The notes under the pieces: generated by a model
Databases searched by the model: none
The model's input: the letters and a program-made list of their open reading frames with translations, nothing else
What the model was told of the DNA's origin: nothing
Translations under genes and position numbers: made by a program
Origin: Halorussus litoreus
Lineage (GTDB): Archaea > Halobacteriota > Halobacteria > Halobacteriales > Haladaptataceae
Assembly: GCF_003382685.1 (NCBI RefSeq)
Contig: NZ_QLVG01000031.1
Coordinates: 33,081 to 97,080 of the forward strand
Length of the DNA stretch: 64,000 bases
Direction of reading: 5' to 3'
In this document: positions 49,774 through 58,272 of the stretch, piece by piece
Layout: each line of letters opens with the position of its first letter
Position numbering within the stretch: position 1 is the stretch's first letter

Positions 49774-51387
49774 TCACTTGAACAGCGACCCGAGCCGACC
49801 CAGGATGCCCGAGCTATCCTCGTCATCGTCGAGCGTCCCGGTCTTCACCCCGTCGGCGTCCACGCCTCCGGACTCGACGGTCTCCGTTTTCGTATCTCTC
49901 GACTTGGGATCGCTCGATTCGGTCTCGCTCGACTCACCGTCTCCGGAGTCCGAACCGGGACCGTCATCCCTCCCGTGGCTTTCGCTTCCGTCGCCTGCCG
50001 GCGGGCGCTCGCGCTCGGCCGCGACCGCCGGTGTCTCACCCGCGCTCGACTCCTCGCTGGCTGACGACGCGTCGCCCGCCTCGGCCAGCGGGTCGGAGCC
50101 ACCGTCGAGCGGGTCGGAATCGTCATCGAACGGGTCCGACTCGCCGCCGCGGCGGTCGTCGTCACCGGCGTCGCGCTCGTGCGCACTCTCGTCGTCGCCG
50201 CCGAGTCGCTCGTCGCTCAGGTGCTCGTCGATGAGGTCGTCCACGCTCCGGGCCTCGCCGTCCTCGTCCGCACCGGTGGAATCCTCCTCGTCCGAATCGG
50301 CGACTGTCCCTTCGCTCGGGACACCAGCGGTTTCCTCAGTGGAGTCGACACCCCCGTCTTCCGAGGGGTCGACCGAGGCGTCCGCTGGCGAGTCGACTGC
50401 TGCGCTCTCGGCTTCCTCGCGGGACTCCGCCGTTGCTCCCGACGACAGCGGATCGCCCGCGGGTCGCTCGGCCTGCTTGCGGATCTCCTCGGCCGCCTTC
50501 GCGAGTTCGCCGCCGAGCAGGCCGTCCGAGTCGCTGCCGATGGCATCGGTGCTCCCGGCGGCCGCCTCGCCAGTCGGTCGGTCCCCTGCCGACCCGGAGT
50601 CGGAGGCGTTCTGCGGCGGGTCGGCGTCGAACGCGGCGTCGACGTTCGCGCCGCCGAGGTCGAGTTCGAGGTCGGGGTCCGCCTCGCCGGTCAGCACGCC
50701 GGCGAGGTCCCGGTAGGCCTGTCCGGCGGGCGCGTTCGGGGCGAACGCCGCGAGGGGTCGCCCGGCGTCGATGCCCATCGGGACCGCCTCGTCTTCGGGC
50801 ACGACCGCGATCACGTCCGTTCCGAGGGTCTCCTCGACGTCGTCGGCACTCAGGATGTCGCTGCTGCGCTGGGTCAGGACCGCGCCGTACACGTCGGTCT
50901 CCACGCGCGCGGCGAGTTCGCCGGTCTTGGCGGTGTCCCGGACCGAGGCCACGTCGGGCGTCGCCACGAGGAGGACGCCGTCCGCGAGCGCGAGCGGGAC
51001 CAGCACGTCGTAGCTCACGCCCGCGCCGGTGTCGAGCAGCACGTAGTCGTACTCCTCGCGGAGGTCGGCGACGACCCCGTCGAGGTTTCCGGGGTTCGAG
51101 CGCGCGAACGCCTCGATGGCGGTCGCGCTCGGCAGCACGTCGATGTCGCCCGGCGCGCGGTAGATGGCGTCCGCCGCGTCGGCGTCGCCGGCCAGCACCT
51201 CCTGGAGGGTCGGCGACCCGATCTCGAACTCCAGAAAGTCCGCGAGGTTCGCCATCCCGAGGTCGGTGTCGACGACCACGACCTCGTGGCCCCGGTCGGC
51301 CAGCATCGCTCCGAGGTTGATGGCGGTCGTCGTCTTGCCGACGCCGCCCTTCCCGCTCGCTATCGCGTACACGCTTCGTTCTGACAT
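49774..51387 (-). CDS. MinD-family ATPase with long acidic C-terminal tail (MinD4-like)
   Basis: From the ATG at 51387 this is a 537-residue protein. Residues 1-255 are a ParA/MinD ATPase with the deviant Walker A SGKGGVGKTTT (11-21), the switch strand VVVDTDLGMANL and DYVLLDTGAG. Residues about 256-525 are a disordered Asp/Ser/Glu/Gly-rich extension. The last 12 residues (SGILGRLGSLFK) form an amphipathic helix like a MinD membrane-targeting sequence. In Haloferax volcanii, MinD4 has an extended tail and positions archaella and chemosensory arrays at the poles. The divergent gene here is a chemotaxis-type transducer, consistent with that role. Confidence 0.82.
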   Translation of the reverse strand: MSERSVYAIASGKGGVGKTTTAINLGAMLADRGHEVVVVDTDLGMANLADFLEFEIGSPTLQEVLAGDADAADAIYRAPGDIDVLPSATAIEAFARSNPGNLDGVVADLREEYDYVLLDTGAGVSYDVLVPLALADGVLLVATPDVASVRDTAKTGELAARVETDVYGAVLTQRSSDILSADDVEETLGTDVIAVVPEDEAVPMGIDAGRPLAAFAPNAPAGQAYRDLAGVLTGEADPDLELDLGGANVDAAFDADPPQNASDSGSAGDRPTGEAAAGSTDAIGSDSDGLLGGELAKAAEEIRKQAERPAGDPLSSGATAESREEAESAAVDSPADASVDPSEDGGVDSTEETAGVPSEGTVADSDEEDSTGADEDGEARSVDDLIDEHLSDERLGGDDESAHERDAGDDDRRGGESDPFDDDSDPLDGGSDPLAEAGDASSASEESSAGETPAVAAERERPPAGDGSESHGRDDGPGSDSGDGESSETESSDPKSRDTKTETVESGGVDADGVKTGTLDDDEDSSGILGRLGSLFK

Positions 51388-51710
51388 GTGTTCGTTGTCT
51401 GCAACCACCCACGACACGCACATAAAGTTAGTCCGTCGCGGGCGACACTTCCGCCGAATTCCGGGGGTTGACGCCTCGTGCGTCGGTCGCGCGTCTGACG
51501 GACGCGGAGGGTGGAGTATCGATGGGTGGGTGGAGCATCAGTGGGTGGGTAGAGTATCGATGGGGAGCGAAGAGCGTCGGTTGGGAAGGGCGAGTGTCCG
51601 GTCGCCGAACGGACCGAAATCGAACGCGTTCGACGGTGGATTTACCGGTTCTCAGTTGCTGGGACTCCCCCCGGCTATTTATCGACGATACCGGACAAGT
51701 CGAGAACACG
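51388..51710. other. Divergent minD-transducer intergenic region
   Basis: No gene is seen. Three 19-nt tandem units (51511-51567), related to GTGGAGTATCGATGGGTGG, fill the middle. GGCTATTTATCG at about 51673-51684 is a likely TATA element for the transducer at 51711. Confidence 0.6.
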
Positions 51711-53438
51711 ATGATTCGTGAGGCGTTCTCCACCTACGAACGGGGCCTCTGGTGGTCGATGGACCGCCTGGGCGTGAACGAATCGGTCGAACGGAAGATA
51801 CTGGCTGCGGTGGGAATCCAGTTCGGGTTCTCCGCGTTACAGGCCGCGATTCCGCTGGCGTTCTCCGGCCGACTCCGGTACGCGCTGGTCGCGGCGACGT
51901 TCGTCGGCGCGGGAATCGCGTTCCTCAACACCGTCCTGATCGCCAGACGCGACATCGTGGAGCCGATAACCGAGGTTCGGCGAACCGCCGCGACCATCGG
52001 CCGGGGGGAGATCTCGGACGCGTCGGCCCCCGAGATCGACCAGCGCGACGAGATCGGCGACCTCGTCGACGCGGTGTCGGAGATGGAGTCGTACCTATCG
52101 GTCGTGACCGCCCAGTCGCGAGCGCTCGCCCGCCAGGAGTTCGACGCGGCCGTCCTCGACGAGGACGTGCCCGGTGAGTTCGGGGACTCGCTCGACCGGA
52201 TGGCGACCAGTCTCCGGGAGTACACGACCGAACTGGAGGAGATGACCGACGAACTGGAGCGCCGGTCGGCGGATCTGACGCGGCTCGTCGAGTCGTTCGG
52301 CGAGGCGGCCGAGCGCGCGCGGGAGGGCGACCTGACCGCGACCATCGACCGCGACGACTTCGACGGCGAGCAGGGCTTCGACGACGTGATCGAGAACTAC
52401 AACGAACTCGTGGGGACGCTCTCGCGGACTATCGGCGAGATCGCGTCGTTCTCCGACGAGGTCGTCGCGGTGAGCCAGCAGGTGCTCGACGGGGTCGACG
52501 AGGTGGACGACGCCAGTCGGATGGTCAGCGAGTCCGTCGCGGAGATCGCCGACGGCGCGGCCAACCAGACGTCACAGCTCGAGGACGTGGCCTCGGAGAC
52601 GACAGACCTCTCGGCGACCGTCGAGGAGATCGCGAGTTCCTCGGGCGAGGTCGCAGAAACCGCCGAGCGAGCGACCGCTCGCGGCCGGTCGGGACGGGAG
52701 GCGATGGACGAGACCATCGCCGAACTCCGGGACCTCGAAGAGCGGAGCACCGCGACCGCCGCGAGCGTGGAGGCGCTCGTCGAGGAGATCCAGTACGTCG
52801 ACGAGATCGCGTCGTTCATCGACGAGGTGGCCGACGAGACCGACGTGCTCGCGCTCAACGCGTCCATCGAGGCGGCGCGCGCGGACGGTGACGGCGACGG
52901 GTTCGCGGTCGTCGCCGACGAGGTGAAGTCGCTCGCCGAGGACACCAAGTCCTCCGCGGGCGAGATCTCCGACCGGATCGAGGACATTCAGGCGCAGGCC
53001 GAGGAGACCGTCGCCGACATCCGGGCGATGAACGACGCGGTTGCCGGCACGCGATCGGAGGCCGAGGAGGCGATGTCGGACTTCGAGACCATCGTCTCGG
53101 TCATCGAGGAGGCCAGCGCCGGCATCCAGGAGATAAGCGACGCGACCGACCAGCAGGCCACGTCGACCGAGCAGGTGGCGGCAGCGGTCGACGAGGTGGC
53201 GGCGGTCAGCGAGCAGACCGCCAGCGAGGCCGACACGGTCGCGGCGGCGGCCGAACAGCAGACTGCGTCGGTCTCGGAGGTCCGCGAGAGCGTCGGGACG
53301 CTCTCGGACCGCGCCGAGCGGCTCGACGAGATGCTTCGCACGTTCGAGTTCGACGACACCGACCGGTCCTGGGAGTTCGAGTCGCCCACTGCAAAAGACG
53401 AGCCGGAGGGGCGTCCACAACAGCTATCCGCTCGATGA
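51711..53438 (+). CDS. Halobacterial transducer (methyl-accepting chemotaxis-type protein)
   Basis: From the ATG at 51711 this is a 575-residue protein. Two membrane helices (about 28-50 and 56-77) are separated by only a short loop, so there is no large extracellular sensor. HAMP-like linkers follow (about 78-210; VEPITEVRRTAATIGRGEI). The coiled-coil signalling domain has its hairpin tip around FIDEVADETDVLALNASIEA and DGFAVVADEVKSLAEDTKSS. Flanking Glu/Gln/Ala repeats hold methylation sites. It probably senses a membrane or intracellular signal, or acts with a partner, and controls CheA. It is divergent from the MinD4-like gene. Confidence 0.9.
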   Translation: MIREAFSTYERGLWWSMDRLGVNESVERKILAAVGIQFGFSALQAAIPLAFSGRLRYALVAATFVGAGIAFLNTVLIARRDIVEPITEVRRTAATIGRGEISDASAPEIDQRDEIGDLVDAVSEMESYLSVVTAQSRALARQEFDAAVLDEDVPGEFGDSLDRMATSLREYTTELEEMTDELERRSADLTRLVESFGEAAERAREGDLTATIDRDDFDGEQGFDDVIENYNELVGTLSRTIGEIASFSDEVVAVSQQVLDGVDEVDDASRMVSESVAEIADGAANQTSQLEDVASETTDLSATVEEIASSSGEVAETAERATARGRSGREAMDETIAELRDLEERSTATAASVEALVEEIQYVDEIASFIDEVADETDVLALNASIEAARADGDGDGFAVVADEVKSLAEDTKSSAGEISDRIEDIQAQAEETVADIRAMNDAVAGTRSEAEEAMSDFETIVSVIEEASAGIQEISDATDQQATSTEQVAAAVDEVAAVSEQTASEADTVAAAAEQQTASVSEVRESVGTLSDRAERLDEMLRTFEFDDTDRSWEFESPTAKDEPEGRPQQLSAR

Positions 53439-53536
53439 GGTGCTATCCGCACGTGGGCTACTATCCGACTGGTAAGGTGCTGTCTCGTCAGTAAGATACT
53501 ATCCGGTCAGTGGGATGCTGTCCGGTCGATGAGTCG
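53424..53536. repeat. Six degenerate 18-19-nt tandem units over the transducer stop codon
   Basis: Units begin at 53424, 53443, 53461, 53480, 53499 and 53518 and share CT(A/G)TCCG followed by a G/T-rich half. The first unit contains the last codons and stop of the transducer gene, so the array grew out of the coding end. Confidence 0.7.
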
Positions 53537-53615
53537 TTTCTCCGTGTAGCTGAGCTTTCACTTCCTGGGAACGGGGAATTTAGTTAATACGTGAGGCCGA
53601 ATACGTTCGGTCGAG

Positions 53616-54098
53616 ATGGATATCCAAACGGTATTGTCGGAGAGGAAGAACAGCGTCGAGTTCGACTCCTCGATGTCGGACTCGGAGATCGAGACCGTAC
53701 TCGGACGTGCGAACCACGGCGTCCTCTCGCTCGCGGACGCCGACACTGCCTACTCCATACCGATGTCGTACGGGTTCGACGCCGACGCCAACGCGCTCGT
53801 GTTCCAGTTCGTACTCCACGCCGGCAGTCGAAAAGGTGCGTTCCTCGAACAGACCGAAACCGCGTCGTTCACCGTGAGCCGGACTGACGACGAGGATTGG
53901 TTCAGCGTCGTTGCGGAGGGTCCCATTTCGCCGGTTCCGGACGAGCGCACGACGGACGCCTACGCCGCGATCGCCGAATCCGCGTGGTTCCCCGATCTCA
54001 CCGTGTTCGACCGGTCCGTGACCGAGACGGAGTTCGAACTGTTCGAACTGTCTATCGAATCCCTCGACGGTCGAAAAGCTCCCGACGCGGAGGTGTAG
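53616..54098 (+). CDS. Pyridoxamine 5'-phosphate oxidase-like flavin split-barrel protein
   Basis: The 160-residue protein has the FMN-binding split-barrel pattern. It runs from VLGRANHGVLSLADADTAYS (about 28-47) through IPMSYGFDADANALVFQFVL and GSRKGAFLEQTETASFTVSR (about 71-90) to WFSVVAEGPISPV. Haloarchaea have many such proteins, most uncharacterised; some bind flavin, haem or F420. The substrate is unknown. The last codons and stop are repeated as a 24-nt tandem array downstream. Confidence 0.82.
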   Translation: MDIQTVLSERKNSVEFDSSMSDSEIETVLGRANHGVLSLADADTAYSIPMSYGFDADANALVFQFVLHAGSRKGAFLEQTETASFTVSRTDDEDWFSVVAEGPISPVPDERTTDAYAAIAESAWFPDLTVFDRSVTETEFELFELSIESLDGRKAPDAEV

Positions 54099-54150
54099 TG
54101 AGTCCCCGACGCGGAGGTGTAGTGAGTCCCCGGCTCGGAGGTGTAGCGGA
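54081..54150 (+). repeat. Three 23-24-nt tandem units over a stop codon
   Basis: CCGACGCGGAGGTGTAGTGA and variants occur at 54081, 54104 and 54128. The first copy is the end of the flavin-protein gene including its stop; the second and third repeat it outside the gene. Confidence 0.75.
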
Positions 54151-54247
54151 CCGCGGTAGCCTCGGCCTGTCGTGGCCGCCGTGACGTCTGCTCCGTCCTC
54201 CAGCAGGTCGTAGGTTACTTACCCGCTGGAGCGCCTAGACGCTATCA

Positions 54248-55489
54248 ATGAGCGAGCAGGAGGGCGAGCAGTCCGACAGGAAGAACTACGAGTTCCGGAG
54301 GGTCATCGAGGACCTGAAGGAGTACGAGGGCTCCGGGACCCAGCTCGTCACCATCTACATTCCCGAGGACAAACAGGTCAGCGACGTGGTCGCACACGTC
54401 ACGCAGGAGCACAGCGAGGCGAGCAACATCAAGTCGAAACAGACCCGGACGAACGTTCAGGACGCGCTCACGTCCATCAAGGACCGGCTGCGCTACTACG
54501 ACACGTTCCCCCCGGAGAACGGCATCGTCATGTTCAGCGGGGCCATCGACACCGGCGGCGGCCGAACCGACATGGTGACGAAGGTGTTGGACAGTCCGCC
54601 GGAACCCATCCAGTCGTTCCGGTACCACTGCGACTCGGCGTTCCTGACCGACCCGCTCGAGCACATGCTGGCCGACAAGGGGCTGTACGGCCTCGTCGTC
54701 CTCGACCGCCGGGAGGCCAACGTCGGGTGGCTGAAGGGCAAGCGCGTCGTACCGGTCAAGTCCGCCTCCTCGCTCGTGCCGGGCAAACAGCGCAAAGGTG
54801 GCCAGTCCGCCCAGCGGTTCGCCCGTCTCCGGCTCGAAGCCATCGACAATTTCTATCAGGAGGTCGCCGAGATGGCCAACGACCTGTTCGTCCCCGAGCG
54901 CGGCGACCTCGATGGCGTGCTCGTGGGCGGCCCCTCGCCGACGAAAGACGAGTTCCTCGACGGCGACTACCTCCACCACGAGATCCAGGACAAGGTCCTC
55001 GGCAAGTTCGACGTGGCCTACACCGACGAGTCGGGCCTCTACGACCTCGTCGACAGCGCCGAGGACGCGCTGGCCGACGCCGAGGTGATGAAGGACAAGC
55101 GGGAGATGAAGGAGTTCTTCAAGGAACTCAACGGCGGCGAACTCGCCACCTACGGGTTCGAGCCCACTCGCCGGAACCTCATCATGGGCTCGGTCGACCG
55201 CCTCCTGCTCAGCGAGGACCTCCGCAAGGACGTGGTGGTGTACGACTGCGGCGATGCCGAGGAGTTCGAGTTCGTCGATCAGCGCGCGGACACGCCCGAA
55301 CACACCTGCGACGACGGCTCGGAGGCCGAGGTGGCCGAGCGCGAGGACGCCATCGAACATCTGATGAACATCGCCGAACAGCGCGGCACCGAGACGAAGT
55401 TCATCTCCACGGACTTCGAGAAGGGCGAACAGCTGCAGTCGGCATTCGGCGGCGTCGCGGGCATTCTGCGGTACTCGACGGGCGTGTAG
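54248..55489 (+). CDS. prf1: Peptide chain release factor aRF1
   Basis: aRF1 recognises all three stop codons and releases the nascent protein. The 413-residue protein has the stop-decoding NIKS motif (residues 60-63) and the catalytic GGQ (184-186, in KGGQSAQRFARLR). A C-terminal domain with a zinc-type cysteine set (DCGDAEEF, HTCDDG) follows. Length and order of domains are normal. Confidence 0.95.
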   Translation: MSEQEGEQSDRKNYEFRRVIEDLKEYEGSGTQLVTIYIPEDKQVSDVVAHVTQEHSEASNIKSKQTRTNVQDALTSIKDRLRYYDTFPPENGIVMFSGAIDTGGGRTDMVTKVLDSPPEPIQSFRYHCDSAFLTDPLEHMLADKGLYGLVVLDRREANVGWLKGKRVVPVKSASSLVPGKQRKGGQSAQRFARLRLEAIDNFYQEVAEMANDLFVPERGDLDGVLVGGPSPTKDEFLDGDYLHHEIQDKVLGKFDVAYTDESGLYDLVDSAEDALADAEVMKDKREMKEFFKELNGGELATYGFEPTRRNLIMGSVDRLLLSEDLRKDVVVYDCGDAEEFEFVDQRADTPEHTCDDGSEAEVAEREDAIEHLMNIAEQRGTETKFISTDFEKGEQLQSAFGGVAGILRYSTGV

Positions 55490-55574
55490 AGAGATTAGTT
55501 CTTTACGCGAGTCGCCCGAGTGCGGAAGTAATATTAAATTCAGTGCCCCGCGGGCGAACTGCCCTGCATCGTGG

Positions 55575-56297
55575 TTAGCAGTTACCTGGGTACGGATTTG
55601 AACACCCTGCACCACCACACCACGGATGGGCCTTACAGCAGTCGCAGATGTACATTGCTTTGCCACACTGATGGAACACGGTGACGCAGCTGCAGGTCGT
55701 ACACCAGACGTTATTGCATCCATCACAGTCGCTCAATCTGCACCCACCGACCGGTTCTGGACAGTCTGAGTCCGCCGTAGCCATTTCATCTGTATACTCG
55801 TCCATGTATGTTGCTTGGAGAGACTCGTCGTTGACTTTATCCGGTGTGTCAACGAACACGCTGTCCGTTTTTCGGCTGAATCCAATCGTCAATCCTCCGT
55901 CACCCGTTGGGATGCGGATGGTAACGTACTGTAAGGACTTCGCATCAACCTTTCGCTTGACTAACTGAATACTGTTTGCGTTTTCACTAACCAACTGTTT
56001 GACATTCTGGTCTGAGAGTGGTGCCGATCCGTCCAATTCGATTACACCCTCATCAACTAGCAATGAGAGGATCTCCCGTCTGTTTTCCATCATTTCCCTC
56101 ACCTCGTTCGTGCTGGGCTCTCCTTCGTCCGCAGTTCCCGTTGGGAAGCTGATCAGGAACGCAACCACGGCAATGATCTGAGTACTTATTTTACCTAATA
56201 CCGTTCGTCGACTCTGCTCGGATTCTGCATTCGTACTTAGACTATTCAGGACAGCTCTACTTGAGATCTCTTCTGAGTCTCTTCGTTTATCTCCCAT
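55575..56297 (-). CDS. Tat-exported precursor with 14-cysteine C-terminal domain (halocin C8-like design)
   Basis: This 240-residue protein has a twin-arginine-type signal (SRRTVLGKI, 29-37, then a hydrophobic run to about 52) and an acidic middle domain (about 55-170). The tail of about 63 residues has 14 cysteines: 179, 186, 191, 194, 199, 202, 204, 211, 218, 220, 221, 227, 232 and 240. Halocin C8 is made the same way: a Tat precursor whose N-terminal part gives immunity and whose Cys-rich C-terminal part is the antimicrobial. Here the likely peptide is tighter and richer in Cys, Gly and aromatic residues. The DNA is AT-rich compared with its neighbours. A TATA box 29 nt upstream fixes the start. 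No maturase or transporter adjoins. Confidence 0.72.
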   Translation of the reverse strand: MGDKRRDSEEISSRAVLNSLSTNAESEQSRRTVLGKISTQIIAVVAFLISFPTGTADEGEPSTNEVREMMENRREILSLLVDEGVIELDGSAPLSDQNVKQLVSENANSIQLVKRKVDAKSLQYVTIRIPTGDGGLTIGFSRKTDSVFVDTPDKVNDESLQATYMDEYTDEMATADSDCPEPVGGCRLSDCDGCNNVWCTTCSCVTVFHQCGKAMYICDCCKAHPWCGGAGCSNPYPGNC

Positions 56298-56800
56298 ACC
56301 ATTACTACATCCTTCTCTGCAATATATTTTTCGAGTCTATTTAATAAATGTAATATCTTTCTCCTGTGTGTAGAAAGTGTCTGTAGAAACGGGGCGAGGC
56401 CTAGTGATTCGCTGGCACCGTACTTCTCTTCGAAACACGTCCGCCCACAATGGTGCAATGATTTGGTTGTTCTCTTGTTGTTGTTGGTCACCGTGTTCTT
56501 CGGCAGTCTCGGTTCTGCACTTCTCATGAGTCTCTGAATACCGGAGCATCAGCACGTTTCACTATCCGGATGATCTGGGGAATTCAGAGCGCTATTGGAT
56601 CACGCTTTCGTGAGTCTCGCTCGGCTCGGTCGAGAGACCATCGACGAGCGACCTGACGAACTGATAATCTTCGCCGGAATCCGACTGCTGGTACTCGTGC
56701 TATCCGCGGATCTCATTTCTACTTAACCATCCCGTTCACCGAAATAGTTTAGCAAGAAATGACCAGTGGAAGTTGAGGTCAAAAACTTGCTGGTGGAACC
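56298..56800. other. AT-rich region upstream of the halocin-like gene
   Basis: Apart from the promoter near 56326 I see no supportable gene. Minus-strand frames of 72-93 codons exist, but they overlap the 5' end of the halocin-like gene and have no recognisable features. The DNA is AT-rich to about 56560 and returns to normal composition after that. Confidence 0.55.
56320..56332 (-). promoter_or_regulatory. TATA box of the halocin-like gene
   Basis: On the minus strand GAAAAATATATT is centred about 29 nt before the ATG at 56297, so the mRNA is leaderless or nearly so. Confidence 0.65.
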
Positions 56801-57793
56801 CTACGCTAGCGGCGTCCGCTCGACGACCTGTCCGTCGTAGCTGGGGTACTGCTCGACGATCTCGCCCTCGTCGACGTCGCCGTCCTCGACCATCTCCTCC
56901 AGCAGCCACCACGCCAACTCGACGTGGTCGGACTTGACGGTGTAGAACTCGTCGGGGACGCCCAGTTCCTCGAAGCGCTGTTCGGCCGCCCACGTCTTGC
57001 CGTACACCAGCGTGCCGTCGTCGGTCACGTCGTCGAACGCCCGGCGAACGTTCCGCGCCATGCGCTTCATCCGATTGCGGTGCTGGGCCGCGTCCTTGAA
57101 CACGGAGGTGCAGAAGTAGACGCGCTCGTGGTCGCCCATCTGGTCGAGAATCTCTTTCGACCCCTCGACCGCGCTCATGTGGCCGTCCTGTAGTTCGTAG
57201 CCCTTCTCCTGCATCCGGCGGAAGTTCCCGTCGCTCATCTCGAACTCGTTGACGTTGCAGAAATCCGCCGCGCCCTCGTCGAGGAAGTCGAGGAACTCCT
57301 GCTCGGCGCGGATGCCCGGAATCTCGAACGCGGGAGTCAGTCCCTCCTCGCGGGCGATATAGAGGATCTCCTCCCACTCGGTGCCGTGCATGTCGCCCCA
57401 GAGGTCGAGCGGCGGGTGGAACCTGATCTCGTCGAGCCCCGCTTCGGAGAGCCGGCGCATATTCTCGCGCCCGCCGGTGATGCCGGTGTAGAGGTGGGTG
57501 TGGTGGTCCTCGCCGAACTCCTCTTTCAGCAGCGAGAGATATCGGCAGGTCTTGGCCATCGCCTCCTGCGGTTCCCCGCCGGTGATGGAGGTGCCGAGCG
57601 CGTCCATGCGCTTGGCCTCCGCGATCACGTCCTCGTCGGACTCGACCTGCCGCTCGTTGGCGTACACGTCGGTGACGTTCTTCCGGTTCTCGCCGAGCGG
57701 ACAGTAGAAGCAGTCGCGCTGGTCGCAGTAGCCGTAGACGAACAGCACCATCTTCCCGCCTTCGGCGCACTGTTCGCAGCCCTTCGAGATCAT
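56801..57793 (-). CDS. Radical SAM protein of unknown substrate
   Basis: This 330-residue radical SAM enzyme binds its 4Fe-4S cluster through Cys23, Cys28 and Cys31 in YGYCDQRDCFYCPLGENRKN, so the spacing is CxxxxCxxC rather than the canonical CxxxCxxC. The next motifs are GTSITGGEPQEAMAKTCRYL (GGE motif) and FHPPLDLWGDMHG. Extra cysteines lie near the N-terminus (CEQCAEGG). It appears to belong to a family kept across archaea, probably acting on a conserved cellular target rather than on the nearby Cys-rich peptide. Length is normal for a single-domain enzyme. Confidence 0.8.
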   Translation of the reverse strand: MISKGCEQCAEGGKMVLFVYGYCDQRDCFYCPLGENRKNVTDVYANERQVESDEDVIAEAKRMDALGTSITGGEPQEAMAKTCRYLSLLKEEFGEDHHTHLYTGITGGRENMRRLSEAGLDEIRFHPPLDLWGDMHGTEWEEILYIAREEGLTPAFEIPGIRAEQEFLDFLDEGAADFCNVNEFEMSDGNFRRMQEKGYELQDGHMSAVEGSKEILDQMGDHERVYFCTSVFKDAAQHRNRMKRMARNVRRAFDDVTDDGTLVYGKTWAAEQRFEELGVPDEFYTVKSDHVELAWWLLEEMVEDGDVDEGEIVEQYPSYDGQVVERTPLA

Positions 57794-57928
57794 TTACTGT
57801 CCACGTATACTGGGCCGACGCTGAAAAACTGTGCGCATTACGACGTAGGGGCTATGAGGAGGCTCGGTGACGTGTGGACCGCCCCGATTCGTTCGAATCT
57901 CCGGACTGGTGTCGATAGTCATCGCGGA

Positions 57929-58094
57929 ACTAGCTACTGCTTGAGCCTCGGCGATACCGCACGGCACCGCCCAGCCCCGCCCAGCACCGAGACAGCCTCA
58001 CGCGTCCCTCCGCCCAGCCCCGCACAGCACCGCGACAGCCTCACGCCTCCCCAGCTTCCTCGTGCGGTTGGGCGCGGCGCACGAGCGCCGCGCC
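57929..58094 (+). repeat. Dispersed intergenic repeat, copy C, with internal duplication and hairpin
   Basis: TAGCTACTGCTTGAGCCTCG (57931-57950) starts a copy of the family seen at 19762 and 27121. It is followed by two imperfect 43-nt repeats (from 57968 and 58011, beginning CGCCCAGCCCCGC) and a perfect 10-bp hairpin GGCGCGGCGC-ACGA-GCGCCGCGCC (58071-58094). The whole 57794-58272 gap holds no gene. Confidence 0.65.
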
Positions 58095-58272
58095 CGGACG
58101 CGCGCCAGCGTGGGGTTCGTGCTGGCGTGAAGAGTGGGTAAACATTTCGCTGGGTGGGATTTCAGAGTTGTCGTGCGAGGGGGAACTAACCCCCGCGTCA
58201 CTCACGGCTTCCGTTCCGTCCTCTGGGAACCGTCCCGAAAAGAGTTAAACCCCGGACGCATAGCCCCCGACA

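Noticed and set aside
56246..56555. Short minus-strand frames upstream of and overlapping the halocin-like gene
   Set aside because: They overlap its promoter and start, have no ribosome site or family resemblance, and the TATA position favours the halocin-like gene.
56801..57793. Radical SAM enzyme as maturase of the adjacent Cys-rich peptide
   Set aside because: It lacks a SPASM or RRE-like domain, is about 500 nt away with its own context, and resembles a broadly conserved archaeal family. A dedicated role is not supported.
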